Assembly: GCA_021604805.1 (NCBI GenBank)
Contig: BQJR01000005.1
Location: forward strand, 1 to 64,000
Direction of reading: 5' to 3'
DNA: 64,000 bases
Origin: Planctomycetota bacterium
Lineage (GTDB): Bacteria > Planctomycetota > B15-G4
The position numbers were made by a program, and so were the translations under genes. A model generated the notes under the pieces. It did not search any database. It saw only the letters and a list, made by a program, of their open reading frames with translations, and had not been told where the DNA came from. Below, one piece after another: positions 8,584 through 18,787 of this stretch (the first letter of the stretch is position 1; every line of letters begins with the position of its first letter).

Positions 8584-10160
8584 CACGTCTCTCCACGCAG
8601 CGCTTTGAACTGCGCTTCGGTTTCGGCCGGCGCGCGCGTGAACAGGCTCACGATCAGCGTGGCGAGCAAGCCGGCGGCGAAGCCCGGGATCAACTCGTAG
8701 AGCGGCTCGTCCATGCCGGGCTTCACGACGTAGCGCCACCAGCAGGCGACACCGCCGCCGAGCGCGATGCCTGCCGCGACGCCCGCGCCCGTGCAGCGTT
8801 TCCAGTAGAGCGCGAGGATCGTGGTGGGGCCGAGCGCGGCGCCGAGACCGGCCCAGGCGAACAACACCCAGTCGAGGATCAGCTCGTTGTTCGAGAGGCC
8901 GAGCGGCACGGCCACGAGCACCAACGCCACCACCACGAGACGCGACATGCGCACCATCGCGCGTTCGTCGCCACCGCGGCCGAGGAGTTTCTGCACCACG
9001 TCGCGGCACACGGCGGAGGCGGCCACGAGCAGCTGGCTGTCGGCCGTCGACATGATCGCGGCGAAGATCGAGGCGATCACCAAGCCGTAGACGACGGGCG
9101 CGAGGTGCAGGCTGGCGATCACCGGGTAGGCCTGTTCGGGATCGCCGCCCGTGGCGAGCAGGAACTGCGTGGGGAAGGCCACGCGCGCCGCGAGTCCGAT
9201 GAGCAGCGCGCCGGCTGCCATGAGCGTGTTCCACACGGTGCCCACGAGCGCGGCGGCGCGCAGCTGCGAGGGATCGTCGATCGACATGTAGCGCACGAGG
9301 ATGTGCGGGTTGCCCGGGCTGCCGAGGCCGATGGCGAGCCCGCCGGCGAGCGCCACCGCGCTGATCGCGAAGGGGTCGAGCAGGCTCGGGTCGAGTGCGC
9401 TGAGACCTTCGGCGAGCGCGTCGAAACCACCCATGCTGATCACGGCGGCGAGCGGCAACACGACCAGGGCCACGAGCATGAACACGGCCTGCAACATGTC
9501 GGTGAGCGACACGGCCAGGAAGCCCCCGGTGACGGTGTAGCCGAGCACGATGGCGGCGGTGATCCACAAGCCGCTGCTCGCCGACATGCCGAAGGCCGCC
9601 TCGAAAGCCTTGCCGCCGGCACTGAACTGCGCGCCGACATAGGTGGGGATGAACACGAGCAGCAAGCCGACCACGAGCAGGCGCAACAGGCGCGCGTTGC
9701 CCGGAAAGCGCGAGGCCAGGAAGTCGGGCAACGTGAGGTCGTCGTGGATCTCGGCGAAGCGACGCAGCCGTCGCGCGTAGTCCCAGAACAACAGGAACTC
9801 GACCACGATGTAGCCGACGCAGAACCACAGCGCGGACACGCCGCGCGCGTAGGCCGCGCCGCTCACGCCGAGCAGCAACCACGAGCTGCGTCCAGACACG
9901 ACGGCCGAGAGCGCCACGACCCATTTGTTGAGGCTGCGTCCGGCGAGGAAGAAGGCGCCCATGCCGCCGGAGCTGCGTCGCGCGGCCCAGAGACCGATGG
10001 CCACCACGAGCGCGAAGTAGGCCACGAAGGCGATCAGGGCCGACCCGGCCACGGGTTCGGCCTCCGCGTCGGTGGCGAGTGGGGGCGCGACGACGGCGCG
10101 CGCGAACAGGGGCGCGGCCGCGATGATTCCAGACGCGGTGTCGGCGAGGGCGAGCAGCAT
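8583..10160 (-). CDS. sodium/solute symporter (SSS family)
   Basis: Sodium-coupled transporter of the PutP/SglT superfamily, about 525 residues, with some 13-14 hydrophobic segments. The family hallmark region is present: the N-terminal FFLAGRSLNKWVVALSAV segment, then IPTYVGAQF, GYTVTGGFLAVSLTDMLQA and AAIMSTADSQLL, which in this family contribute to the sodium site. An ATG at 10160 is chosen because a hydrophobic N terminus starts there; upstream ATGs would add a basic non-hydrophobic leader. The stop overlaps the ATG of the peptidase lipoprotein, so both are one operon. Cargo might be amino acids or murein peptides released by the partner, but nothing in the sequence fixes it. Confidence 0.88.
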   Translation of the reverse strand: MLLALADTASGIIAAAPLFARAVVAPPLATDAEAEPVAGSALIAFVAYFALVVAIGLWAARRSSGGMGAFFLAGRSLNKWVVALSAVVSGRSSWLLLGVSGAAYARGVSALWFCVGYIVVEFLLFWDYARRLRRFAEIHDDLTLPDFLASRFPGNARLLRLLVVGLLLVFIPTYVGAQFSAGGKAFEAAFGMSASSGLWITAAIVLGYTVTGGFLAVSLTDMLQAVFMLVALVVLPLAAVISMGGFDALAEGLSALDPSLLDPFAISAVALAGGLAIGLGSPGNPHILVRYMSIDDPSQLRAAALVGTVWNTLMAAGALLIGLAARVAFPTQFLLATGGDPEQAYPVIASLHLAPVVYGLVIASIFAAIMSTADSQLLVAASAVCRDVVQKLLGRGGDERAMVRMSRLVVVALVLVAVPLGLSNNELILDWVLFAWAGLGAALGPTTILALYWKRCTGAGVAAGIALGGGVACWWRYVVKPGMDEPLYELIPGFAAGLLATLIVSLFTRAPAETEAQFKALRGET

Positions 10161-10282
10161 CGCGGCATCGTAGGTCACGCGGGAGGCGGGCCGAAGCGCG
10201 CTGACGTATGCTCTGGGGCCACGCGTCGCAGCCACGAGCAGTCGTCGCCCACCCCGCCTTCCCCACCTCTGTCCGCGCACCC

Positions 10283-10834
10283 ATGAGCAAGCTCGGCCAC
10301 AGCTTCCTGCGTGAGTCCGCCAAGTACCTGGGCGAGGTCTACCTGCCGCGCATCGAACGCGCGCTCGCGATCCTGCCCGAGAAGGATCTCTGGCGACGCC
10401 CGCACCGCGACGTGATCAGCGTGGGCATGATCCTGCAGCACCTCGACGGCAACGTGCGCCAGTGGATCCTGTCGGGTCTCGGCGGCGAGTCGGATGCGCG
10501 TGCGCGCGCCACCGAGTTCGAGAAGCACGAGCGCGCCACGGCCGCCGAGTTGCTCGCCAACTTGCGCAGCACAGTGGAACAGTCGGCCGCGCTGATCGCC
10601 GGCTTGAGCAAGCACGAACTCAAGCGCAGCCATCGCATCCAAGACTTCGAAGTCACCGGGCTCGACGCGATCTACCACGTGGTCGAGCACTTCTCGTGGC
10701 ACACGGGACAGCTCGTGTGGCTCGCCAAGGCTTGCGCCGGACGCGATCACGGCTTGAGCTTCTACGACACGGCCGCGATCAACGCCGCGCACAATGCTCC
10801 CGACACGCCCGACGACTCGGCGAGCAAGAGCTGA
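10283..10834 (+). CDS. DinB-like protein (DUF1572 type)
   Basis: This is a 183-residue four-helix protein of the DinB/YfiT fold. The conserved phrase SVGMILQHLDGNVRQWI and the closing HVVEHFSWHTGQL provide the His residues that usually bind one divalent metal. Family members are often thiol-dependent S-transferases, but most DUF1572 proteins have no known activity. The ATG at 10283 is preferred to the one at 10208 because the family starts near this point and the earlier codons encode a non-conserved leader. It is divergent from the symporter, and the ABC-F ATPase starts 3 bases after its stop, so the two are probably cotranscribed. Confidence 0.82.
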   Translation: MSKLGHSFLRESAKYLGEVYLPRIERALAILPEKDLWRRPHRDVISVGMILQHLDGNVRQWILSGLGGESDARARATEFEKHERATAAELLANLRSTVEQSAALIAGLSKHELKRSHRIQDFEVTGLDAIYHVVEHFSWHTGQLVWLAKACAGRDHGLSFYDTAAINAAHNAPDTPDDSASKS

Positions 10835-10837
10835 GCG

Positions 10838-12868
<2,031 letters not shown>

Positions 12869-13091
12869 GCCGGGCGAGCGCAAGCCGTTCATCTCGCGCC
12901 AAGCTCTGCGATGTCAGCGAGGGCAAGCGCTCGGACGGCGAGCGCGTCGTCACTCAGCACGACACGATCCGCGCGACGCGCCGTCAGCTCCTCAACCGGG
13001 GAGCGCTCGCCGTCGCGGGTCGTGTTCTTCGAGCGATCCCACGCAAGGGGCCCGTATGAACCGGTTGAGGCAGCTCGTAAGCCAAGCTCCT

Positions 13092-13122
13092 GGATGTCCG
13101 ATATGGACTAAAATGGACATCC
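13092..13122 (+). promoter_or_regulatory. inverted-repeat operator/promoter of the toxin-antitoxin pair
   Basis: GGATGTCC (13092-13099) and GGACATCC (13115-13122) form perfect 8-bp arms 15 bases apart. Additional half-sites (ATGGAC) fall between them. A -10-like TAAAAT lies at 13109-13114 inside the palindrome. If used, transcription would start near 13121 and the antitoxin start would be the ATG at 13140. Antitoxin/toxin complexes of the ParD family bind such palindromes to repress their own operon. The palindrome is seen; the regulatory role is inferred. The rest of the 12869-13139 spacer holds nothing I can identify. Confidence 0.65.
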
Positions 13123-13139
13123 GAGGTGGCGTGGCCAGC

Positions 13140-13400
13140 ATGAACGTTTCACTGACTCCCGAGCTCGAAGCGCTGATCCAGAACAAGCTGGCGAGCGGGC
13201 TGTACAAGAACGCGGCCGAGGTGGTGCGCGAGGGACTGCGCCTTCTGGCCGAGCAGGATGAGTGGAAAGCCGAGGCGCGCCGCAAGATCGCGGAGGGCGT
13301 CGCGCAGGCTCAGGCCGGCAAGCTCATCAAGAGCGATGAGGCGTTCGAACGGATCTCGAAGCGCATCGACGGCAGGCGAAAGAAACCCAAGAATCGGTGA
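13140..13400 (+). CDS. parD: ParD-type antitoxin
   Basis: Antitoxin of about 86 residues. The N-terminal ribbon-helix-helix (MNVSLTPELEALIQ, then KLASGLYKNAAEVVREGLRLL) is the standard ParD DNA-binding and dimerisation unit. The C-terminal tail, rich in Lys and Glu, should wrap the toxin. An in-frame ATG at 13113 also exists, but it lies inside the operator palindrome, so 13140 with GAGG upstream is preferred. The stop overlaps the toxin start by 4 bases (GTGA), the usual antitoxin-first arrangement that keeps antitoxin in excess. Autoregulation is likely through the inverted repeat upstream. Confidence 0.92.
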   Translation: MNVSLTPELEALIQNKLASGLYKNAAEVVREGLRLLAEQDEWKAEARRKIAEGVAQAQAGKLIKSDEAFERISKRIDGRRKKPKNR

Positions 13401-13708
13401 GCTTCCGGCTCACGCCAGCGGCCGAGCAGGACCTCGGCGAGATCCTGGGCTACGTCGCGGAACACGCCAGCCCGAACCGAGCCGATCAGGTGCTGACCGA
13501 GGTGTTCCGTGCGGCCGAGTTGCTAGGCGAGTCAGCGCGCATCGGACATCGCCGCGACGACCTGACCGACGAGGCCGTGCTGTTCTGGCCCGTGATCGGC
13601 CTGCTGCTCGTGGACCTCCCCGAGGATCGCCCGATCACGATCGTGCGTGTGATGCATGGGTCGCGCGCCTCGACCGTGATGCGGGAGCTCTTGCGCGGCG
13701 ACTCCTGA
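13397..13708 (+). CDS. parE: ParE/RelE-superfamily toxin
   Basis: This 103-residue toxin starts at a GTG inside the antitoxin stop. The sequence has the family plan: N-terminal strand (FRLTPAAEQDLGEI), two helices (YVAEHASPNRADQVLTEVF), the ARIGHRRDDL turn, then strands ending in ITIVRVMHGSR. The last motif matches ParE proteins, which poison DNA gyrase, better than RelE mRNA endonucleases, which carry different catalytic residues. The full-length frame suggests an active toxin. No plasmid or phage genes surround it, so its chromosomal role is unclear. Confidence 0.9.
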   Translation: MSFRLTPAAEQDLGEILGYVAEHASPNRADQVLTEVFRAAELLGESARIGHRRDDLTDEAVLFWPVIGLLLVDLPEDRPITIVRVMHGSRASTVMRELLRGDS

Positions 13709-13757
13709 GAGTCGCAGCCCACCCGCTACCATGCGCGCACCCCGTCGGAGCTGCCGC

Positions 13758-14669
13758 ATGTCGTCGACTTCACCCACGCCTTCGTCTTCGCTCGCGCCGG
13801 GCTTGTTGCGTGACCAGCACATCCTCGTCACTGGCGGTGGCACCGGCCTCGGCGCCGGCATGGCGCATCACTTCGCGCAACTCGGAGCGGCGATCACCGT
13901 GTGCGGACGACGTCGTGCGCCGCTCGAGGAACGCGCGGCGGAGTTGCGCGCACTCGGCGTGGCCGCGGAAGGCATTGCCTGCGACTTGCGCAAGGCCGAC
14001 AAGGTCGACGCGATGGTCGCGGAAGCCGAGCAGCGCAGCGGCCCGCTCACCGGCCTGGTGAACAATGCCGCCGGGAACTTCCTCGCCTTCAGTGAGACGA
14101 TCTCGTCGCGGGGCTTCGACGCGATCGTCGACACGAACTTGAAGGGCGGCTTCCACGCGACGCAAGCCGTCGGCAAGCGCTGGATCGAACGCGAGCAAGC
14201 CGGCGCCGTCGTGTCGATCGTGACGACCTACGCCGAGCACGGCGGCGCTTACGTGTTGCCGTCGGCGATGTCGAAGGCCGGCATGTCGGCGCTCACGCGC
14301 GCGCTGGCCGTGGAGTGGGGTCCGCTCGGCATCCGGCTCAACGCCATCGCGCCCGGGCCGATCCCGACCAAGGGCGCCTGGGACCGCTTGATGCCCGACG
14401 CGAACTTCGAGGAGCAGATGCGCGCCGGCGTGCCGCTGCGTCGCTTCGCCAGCAAGACCGAACTCGCCGACCTTGCGGCCTTCCTGTTGAGCCCGAACTC
14501 GCTCACGCTCACCGGTCAGATCATCGAGCTCGACGGCGGCGCGCGCGTGGCCGGCGGCGCCAGCTTCAACGAACTCACACGCCTGCCGCGCGAACAACTC
14601 GGCAAGCTCTTCTCGGCGCTGCGCCCGCGGCCGGCCGGCGGCGAACGCGGTGAATCCAACGGAGGCTGA
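13758..14669 (+). CDS. SDR-family 2,4-dienoyl-CoA reductase (DECR-like)
   Basis: This 303-residue short-chain dehydrogenase has a TGGGTGLG nucleotide-binding loop and NNAAGNF. The closest family I recognise is the mitochondrial DECR1 type. The VTTYAEHGGAY and PGPIPTKGAWDRL segments are diagnostic, and the catalytic residues keep DECR spacing: Tyr158, Ser169, Lys173. The enzyme reduces 2,4-dienoyl-CoA with NADPH during beta-oxidation of unsaturated fatty acids. The ATG at 13758 has GGAG upstream; the one at 13731 is less likely. It is unrelated to the flavin/FeS-containing FadH of E. coli. No other beta-oxidation gene lies nearby. Confidence 0.88.
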   Translation: MSSTSPTPSSSLAPGLLRDQHILVTGGGTGLGAGMAHHFAQLGAAITVCGRRRAPLEERAAELRALGVAAEGIACDLRKADKVDAMVAEAEQRSGPLTGLVNNAAGNFLAFSETISSRGFDAIVDTNLKGGFHATQAVGKRWIEREQAGAVVSIVTTYAEHGGAYVLPSAMSKAGMSALTRALAVEWGPLGIRLNAIAPGPIPTKGAWDRLMPDANFEEQMRAGVPLRRFASKTELADLAAFLLSPNSLTLTGQIIELDGGARVAGGASFNELTRLPREQLGKLFSALRPRPAGGERGESNGG

Positions 14670-14867
14670 GCCGCGAATCCACTCGCAGCGGGAGGTCCCG
14701 CGGCTCGGATCCTGGTAGGACGGCCGCGAGCCCGATCCGTGTGCGGCCGCGGGACAGCACTGCGCGCTGCCCCCACGTCACGCCGTCTCCGTTTGTGCCC
14801 AGTGAGCGCGCGCGATAGAACCGCAGCTCGTTTCCTTTGTCCTGAACCTCTCACTCGGAGTCGCGCC

Positions 14868-15509
14868 ATGCGCTCGCCCATCCGCCCGCTGATCACCAGC
14901 GCCCTTGTTGCTGCCTGTGCGCTCAGCGCCTGCGGGACGCCGAGTCCCGAGAGCGACGCGGCGCCCAGCTCCGATCAAGCTCCCACCGCAGACAGCGTGG
15001 CAGGCGCCGCGACCGAAACCGAGGAAGCCATGACCGAACCGAGCCTCTACACACTCAGCACCACCACGCTCGACGGCGAAGCCGTGGACCTCGCGGAGTA
15101 CGCGGGCCGTGTCTCGCTCGTGGTGAACGTGGCGAGCAAGTGCGGCTACACGCCGCAGTACACCGGTCTGCAAGAGTTGCACGACGAGCTGTCGCCGCTG
15201 GGCGTGAGCGTGCTGGGTTTCCCGAGCAACGACTTCGGCGCACAAGAACCTGGCAGCGCCGATCAGATCCGCGAGTTCTGCGAGAGCACCTACGGCGTGA
15301 AGTTCCCGATGTTCTCCAAGGTGCAGACGAAGCCGGGCGCGGAGCAGTCGCCGATCTATGCCTACCTCGGCGAGCAGACCGGCGAGCTGCCGGGCTGGAA
15401 CTTCTGCAAGTACCTGGTCGGCAAGGACGGCAAGCCGATCGCCTTCTTCAAGAGCAACGTGGAACCCACGTCCGCCGAGCTGCGCACCGCGATCATGGAC
15501 GCGCTCTGA
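14868..15509 (+). CDS. glutathione peroxidase-family lipoprotein
   Basis: This is a 213-residue protein. A signal peptide ends in the lipobox LSAC (Cys22), then a Ser/Ala/Glu-rich linker reaches about residue 55. The thioredoxin-fold peroxidase domain follows (58-213). The catalytic tetrad is seen: Cys92 (ASKCGYT), Gln126, Trp177 and Asn178 (GWNFCKYL). Cys138 sits where thioredoxin-dependent members keep the resolving cysteine, so this enzyme probably uses thioredoxin rather than glutathione. The lipobox would place peroxide defence on the envelope. ATG 14868 is chosen because the signal peptide starts there. Confidence 0.9.
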   Translation: MRSPIRPLITSALVAACALSACGTPSPESDAAPSSDQAPTADSVAGAATETEEAMTEPSLYTLSTTTLDGEAVDLAEYAGRVSLVVNVASKCGYTPQYTGLQELHDELSPLGVSVLGFPSNDFGAQEPGSADQIREFCESTYGVKFPMFSKVQTKPGAEQSPIYAYLGEQTGELPGWNFCKYLVGKDGKPIAFFKSNVEPTSAELRTAIMDAL

Positions 15510-15591
15510 ATGCGCCGCGCGGTGTCGCGCCGCGCGGTGCTCGCATGCTGCTGCCATCCCGCGCTTTGCGATCCGTGAGAGGTCCTCTCCG

Positions 15592-16473
15592 ATGAGTTTC
15601 GTGGATCATGTGCGGCGCTTGCAGGGTCACGATCCGGGGCGCTTCTTGCCTTGGCACGCGGACGGCTGGCAGGCCGGTCACGTGGAGCTGCCCTTCGCCC
15701 AGTTGCTGAGCGACTTCCCCGAAGTCTTCGACGTGCGCGACACGGAGTTGCGTCTGCACGCGTCGCTCGAAAGTTGCGAGGCGCGCAGCGAAGCCGTGAG
15801 CGACGTCGTGCGCGCGCTGCACGACGGAGGCGCAGTGCGTCTCATCGGCAACGAGCTCTACCCGATCGCCCCGCGCTTCGGCGCCGAACCGTGGTTGCTG
15901 CTCGAACGCTCGATGCTGCCGCACTTCGGCGCGCGCGCACACGGCGTGCACATGAACGGATTGGTGCGCAGAGACGACGGCCTGCACATCTGGATCGCGC
16001 GCCGCGCCGACGACCGCACCAGCTACCCCGGCCAGCTCGACAACGTGGTCGGCGGCGGCCAACCCCACGGCCTCGGCGTGCGCGAGAACCTCGTAAAGGA
16101 GTCCGCCGAAGAAGCCGGCTTCCCCGCAGACCTCGTGTCGACGGCGCGCCCCGTCGGCACCGTGTCCTACCGCATGGACCTCGAACGCGGCCTGCGCGAC
16201 GACGTGCTCTTCCTCTTCGACCTCGAACTCCCCGAGTCCGTGGTCCCCCACAACACCGACGGCGAAGTCGCCGCCTTCGAACTCTGGCCCGCCACCCAAG
16301 TCATGGCCGAAGTCGACGCCACCTCCCGCTTCAAGTTCAACTGCAACCTCGTCCTCCTCGACCTCTTCCTCCGAGAAGGCCTCCTCACCCCCGACCACCC
16401 CGACTACATCGAAATCAGCACCAGCCTGCGCCGCCCCACCCCCCTCCCCACAGTCACAAATCACAGCCCCTGA
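15592..16473 (+). CDS. Nudix hydrolase with DUF4743 N-terminal domain
   Basis: This is a 293-residue protein. The N-terminal half (about 1-120) matches the DUF4743 domain found in front of Nudix domains in plant NUDT20/24 and in thiamin pyrophosphokinase-related proteins. The Nudix fold follows, and its box reads GGQPHGLGVRENLVKES with AEEAGF. It differs from the consensus by Lys instead of Arg in the R-E pair. Members of this group hydrolyse oxidised thiamin diphosphate or similar nucleotides; substrate here is not proven. The ATG at 15592 has AGAGG upstream. The gene's end runs into the repeat-rich spacer starting at 16474. Confidence 0.87.
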   Translation: MSFVDHVRRLQGHDPGRFLPWHADGWQAGHVELPFAQLLSDFPEVFDVRDTELRLHASLESCEARSEAVSDVVRALHDGGAVRLIGNELYPIAPRFGAEPWLLLERSMLPHFGARAHGVHMNGLVRRDDGLHIWIARRADDRTSYPGQLDNVVGGGQPHGLGVRENLVKESAEEAGFPADLVSTARPVGTVSYRMDLERGLRDDVLFLFDLELPESVVPHNTDGEVAAFELWPATQVMAEVDATSRFKFNCNLVLLDLFLREGLLTPDHPDYIEISTSLRRPTPLPTVTNHSP

Positions 16474-16488
16474 TCGCAGGCACCGCTC

Positions 16489-16618
16489 GCAGTCGCCGTT
16501 CGCAGTCGCAGGTCGCAGTCGTAGTCGCAGTACAGCCGCCAGTTGCAGTCGCAGTCGGCGCTGGCAGTTGCCGTCGCAGTTGCCGTTGCCCGTGCAGTCT
16601 GTCCCCGCCGTTCGCAGT
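16489..16618. repeat. degenerate GCAGT-motif cluster
   Basis: Ten copies of GCAGT, most as GCAGTCGC, GCAGTCG or GCAGTTGCCGT, occur within 130 bases, and two more lie at 16755-16765. Spacing varies from 6 to about 20 bases, so it is neither a clean tandem array nor CRISPR. A short phrase CGCCGTTCGCAGTC occurs twice (near 16496 and 16606). There is no open frame with protein-like composition across it. It may be a decayed microsatellite, a protein-binding array or part of a small dispersed element. Confidence 0.7.
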
Positions 16619-16654
16619 CTGCCCGACGGCGTCATCGCCGTTGATACGGTGCGC

Positions 16655-16722
16655 GCCGGGAAGCGCTGCGAAGGAATGTTCGAGCCGAAGGCGAGCCATT
16701 CCTCTCGCAGCGCTTCCCAGGC
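16655..16722. repeat. long imperfect hairpin, REP/BIME-like
   Basis: The left arm 16658-16678 and right arm 16697-16718 pair over about 21 bases with one bulged base (GGGAAGCGCTGCGA against TCGCAGCGCTTCCC, then GGAATG against CATTCC). Three more pairs (16655-16657 with 16720-16722) lie beyond a bulge. The loop is 18 bases. It sits between two convergent genes, 48 bases from the end of the CDF gene. A terminator is possible but there is no T-run, so it looks more like a repetitive extragenic palindrome. Confidence 0.7.
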
Positions 16723-16769
16723 AGCACCGGCCGAAGCCCGTCACGCGGCGTCAGGCAGTTGCAGTTAGG

Positions 16770-17678
16770 TCACCCGCATCCAGCCTGCAACTCACAAAGA
16801 TCCCCAGCCGCCCCCACCTCGAGCTGAACCGTCGTGTGCCCGATGTGAAACTTGTGCTTCAAGCGCTGACTCAGGTCCACGAGAAAGGTGTCGTCGTCAG
16901 GCGTCTCGTGCATGACCACGTGCGCCGTCAACACGGTGTCCGTCGTGCTGATGCCCCAGATGTGCAGGTCGTGCACTTCGCGCACGCCGGGCAGCGCTTC
17001 GAGGAACTCGCGCACCTCGGCCGGGTCCACGCTCTCGGGCACGGCGTCGACAGCGAGGTCGAGCGACTCGCGCAACAAGCCCCAGGTGCTGCTCAAAATC
17101 ACGACCGCGATCACCAGGCTGATCGCCGGGTCGAGCCACATCCAACCACTCACGAGCACGCCCACGCCGACCAGGACCACGCCGAGTGACACGGCGGCGT
17201 CGGCAGCCATGTGCAGGTAGGCGCCGCGGATGTTGAGGTCGCTCTCGCCGCCCTTGTGGAAGAACATCGCGGTGACGGTGTTGATCACGACGCCCACGCT
17301 GGCGACCACGATCATGGTCGTGCCGCCGAGCGGGACCGGCGCGCCGATGCGCGCGATGGCTTCCCAGGCGATGGCGCCCACCGCTCCCAACAGCAACAAG
17401 CCGCTGGTGAGCGAGGCCAGGATCGTGGCGCGCGAGTAGCCGTAGGTGCGCCGCGGCGTGGGCGACTTGCGCGCGAGGAGAGTGGCGCCCCACGCGAGCA
17501 GCAAGCCGATCACGTCGCCGAGGTTGTGACCTGCGTCGGCGAGCAGCGCGAGGGAGTCCGTCCACAAACCGGCGAACACTTCCACGACCACGAAGAGCAC
17601 GTTGAGCCCCACGCCCCAGCGGAAGGCGCGGTCCCAAGTCTTGGGCGGATGGTGGTGTTCGTGGTGGGCATGGACCAT
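16770..17678 (-). CDS. cation diffusion facilitator, ZitB/CzcD-type Zn2+ exporter
   Basis: This 302-residue CDF transporter has six membrane segments. Metal-site motifs are His51/Asp55 (HNLGD) in TM2 and His156/Asp160 (HMAAD) in TM5, the HxxxD pair typical of zinc-transporting members. The N terminus is His-rich (residues 3-10), as in ZitB. The C-terminal cytoplasmic domain (about 205-290) has HDLHIWGIS. It exports Zn2+ or a similar divalent metal in exchange for protons. It stands alone, convergent with the Nudix gene across the repeat-rich spacer, and no metal-responsive regulator adjoins it. Confidence 0.93.
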   Translation of the reverse strand: MVHAHHEHHHPPKTWDRAFRWGVGLNVLFVVVEVFAGLWTDSLALLADAGHNLGDVIGLLLAWGATLLARKSPTPRRTYGYSRATILASLTSGLLLLGAVGAIAWEAIARIGAPVPLGGTTMIVVASVGVVINTVTAMFFHKGGESDLNIRGAYLHMAADAAVSLGVVLVGVGVLVSGWMWLDPAISLVIAVVILSSTWGLLRESLDLAVDAVPESVDPAEVREFLEALPGVREVHDLHIWGISTTDTVLTAHVVMHETPDDDTFLVDLSQRLKHKFHIGHTTVQLEVGAAGDLCELQAGCG

Positions 17679-17806
17679 GGCGTGACCTGCATCATAGATC
17701 GACCACAGCGCGGCCGAACCGTTGAGTCATCCGGTCTTCAGTGCCGACCTCGCATCCATGCGCCGTGACAGGCTCGGCCGCGATGCGTGCAGCGGCCGCA
17801 GCGCAC

Positions 17807-18619
17807 TCAGGCGTCGAAGCCGGGGTGTCCCTGGCGCAGACAGGTCATCAGCACCGCGCCGGCCACCGACACGTTGAGCGACGCGATCTCGCCGAGCGCG
17901 GGCAGCCGGCAGATCTCGTCGCAACCTTCCTTGCTCAGGCGACGCAGACCTTTCTCTTCGTTGCCGAGCATCAGCAGCCAGGGGCGTTCGCGGTCCACTT
18001 GATCCACGCGCACCTTGGCTTCGGAGTCGGAGCCGAGGATCCACACGCCGGCGTCGCGCACGGCCTGCAACTCGCGCGAGAGATTCGTGACGTAGGCGAA
18101 GGGCACGTGCTCCACGCCGCCCGAAGCGGTGTCGTAGGCGACGGCCGAGAGCGGCGCCGTGCGGTTGCTCGTGAGCAGCACGCCTTGCACGCCGAAGAAG
18201 GCGGCCGAGCGGAACAGCGCGCCGAGGTTGTGCGGGTCTTGCACCTGGTCGATGGCGAGCCACAGGCCGCGACCGTGATCACGCGAGGCGGCGTCGGCGA
18301 AGAGTTCGTCGGGATACAGACCTTCGCGCGGGAGGACGTCGGCCTCGGCGCCGCCTTCGCGACCGCTCTTGCGATCGGGCTTACCGCGCTTGCCGCCGCG
18401 GGCGGAGTCGGTGCCACTGTGTCCGCCGCCGCCCCAACCTGCGCCGGCCGCGCGATGCACGGGCACGCCGCAGGCCGCCGCGAGCGTGGCCACTTCGGCC
18501 CACGCAGCGTTGGCGCCTTGAGCGGGCAGGCGCACCGAGACCAAGTCGGCGGGCCGCGTGGCGATCACGGCTAGCACGGCGTGAGGGTTGCGCAGGGCGA
18601 GCGTTTCAGGTGCGTCCAC
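17807..18619 (-). CDS. TrmH/SpoU-family RNA 2'-O-methyltransferase, RlmB-like
   Basis: This is a 270-residue protein. The N-terminal part (1-65) resembles the small substrate-binding domain of RlmB. It is joined by an unusual Gly/Lys/Arg-rich linker (about 60-90) to a SPOUT methyltransferase domain. The three SpoU motifs are seen: DPHNLGALFRSA (motif 1), LLMLGNEEKGL (motif 2) and IASLNVSVAGAVLM (motif 3). These form the trefoil knot that binds S-adenosylmethionine. Likely product is 2'-O-methylguanosine in 23S rRNA or tRNA; the exact site cannot be assigned. The TLC-like gene lies upstream on the same strand, with 168 bases and a hairpin between. Confidence 0.9.
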   Translation of the reverse strand: MDAPETLALRNPHAVLAVIATRPADLVSVRLPAQGANAAWAEVATLAAACGVPVHRAAGAGWGGGGHSGTDSARGGKRGKPDRKSGREGGAEADVLPREGLYPDELFADAASRDHGRGLWLAIDQVQDPHNLGALFRSAAFFGVQGVLLTSNRTAPLSAVAYDTASGGVEHVPFAYVTNLSRELQAVRDAGVWILGSDSEAKVRVDQVDRERPWLLMLGNEEKGLRRLSKEGCDEICRLPALGEIASLNVSVAGAVLMTCLRQGHPGFDA

Positions 18620-18666
18620 AGGTTCTCCGGTGCTTGGGGGACGACATGGTCCGGGTTCCTACGCCA

Positions 18667-18691
18667 GCCGTCGAGGGGCGACCTCGACGGC
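18667..18691. other. perfect stem-loop between TLC-like and TrmH genes
   Basis: GCCGTCGAGG (18667-18676) and CCTCGACGGC (18682-18691) form a perfect 10-bp stem with a 5-base loop. It lies downstream of the TLC-like gene and just upstream of the TrmH gene, both on the minus strand. There is no T-run on either side, so it could be a leader structure of the methyltransferase mRNA or an RNA-processing site rather than an intrinsic terminator. Confidence 0.45.
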
Positions 18692-18787
18692 GCGCTCCCC
18701 GAGGCTCTCGTGAACGTCGACGTCGGCGTGGTAAATCTCGACGCTTCGCCTGCGCAGGCCGACCGGAAGGGCCGCGCGGCGCCGCAC

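Noticed and set aside
8490-10286. A 598-codon plus-strand frame over the symporter
   Set aside because: The composition is Glu/His/Arg/Gly-rich with no membrane or domain pattern; the minus strand encodes a clear SSS symporter.
12869-13091. A short gene between the ABC-F ATPase and the ParDE operator
   Set aside because: A frame reading QHDTIRATRRQLLNRGALAV has some protein-like character, but it has no good start or ribosome binding site and no recognisable family.
16489-16618. CRISPR array or tandem microsatellite
   Set aside because: Unit spacing is irregular, repeats are only 5-10 bases and there are no unique spacers or cas genes.
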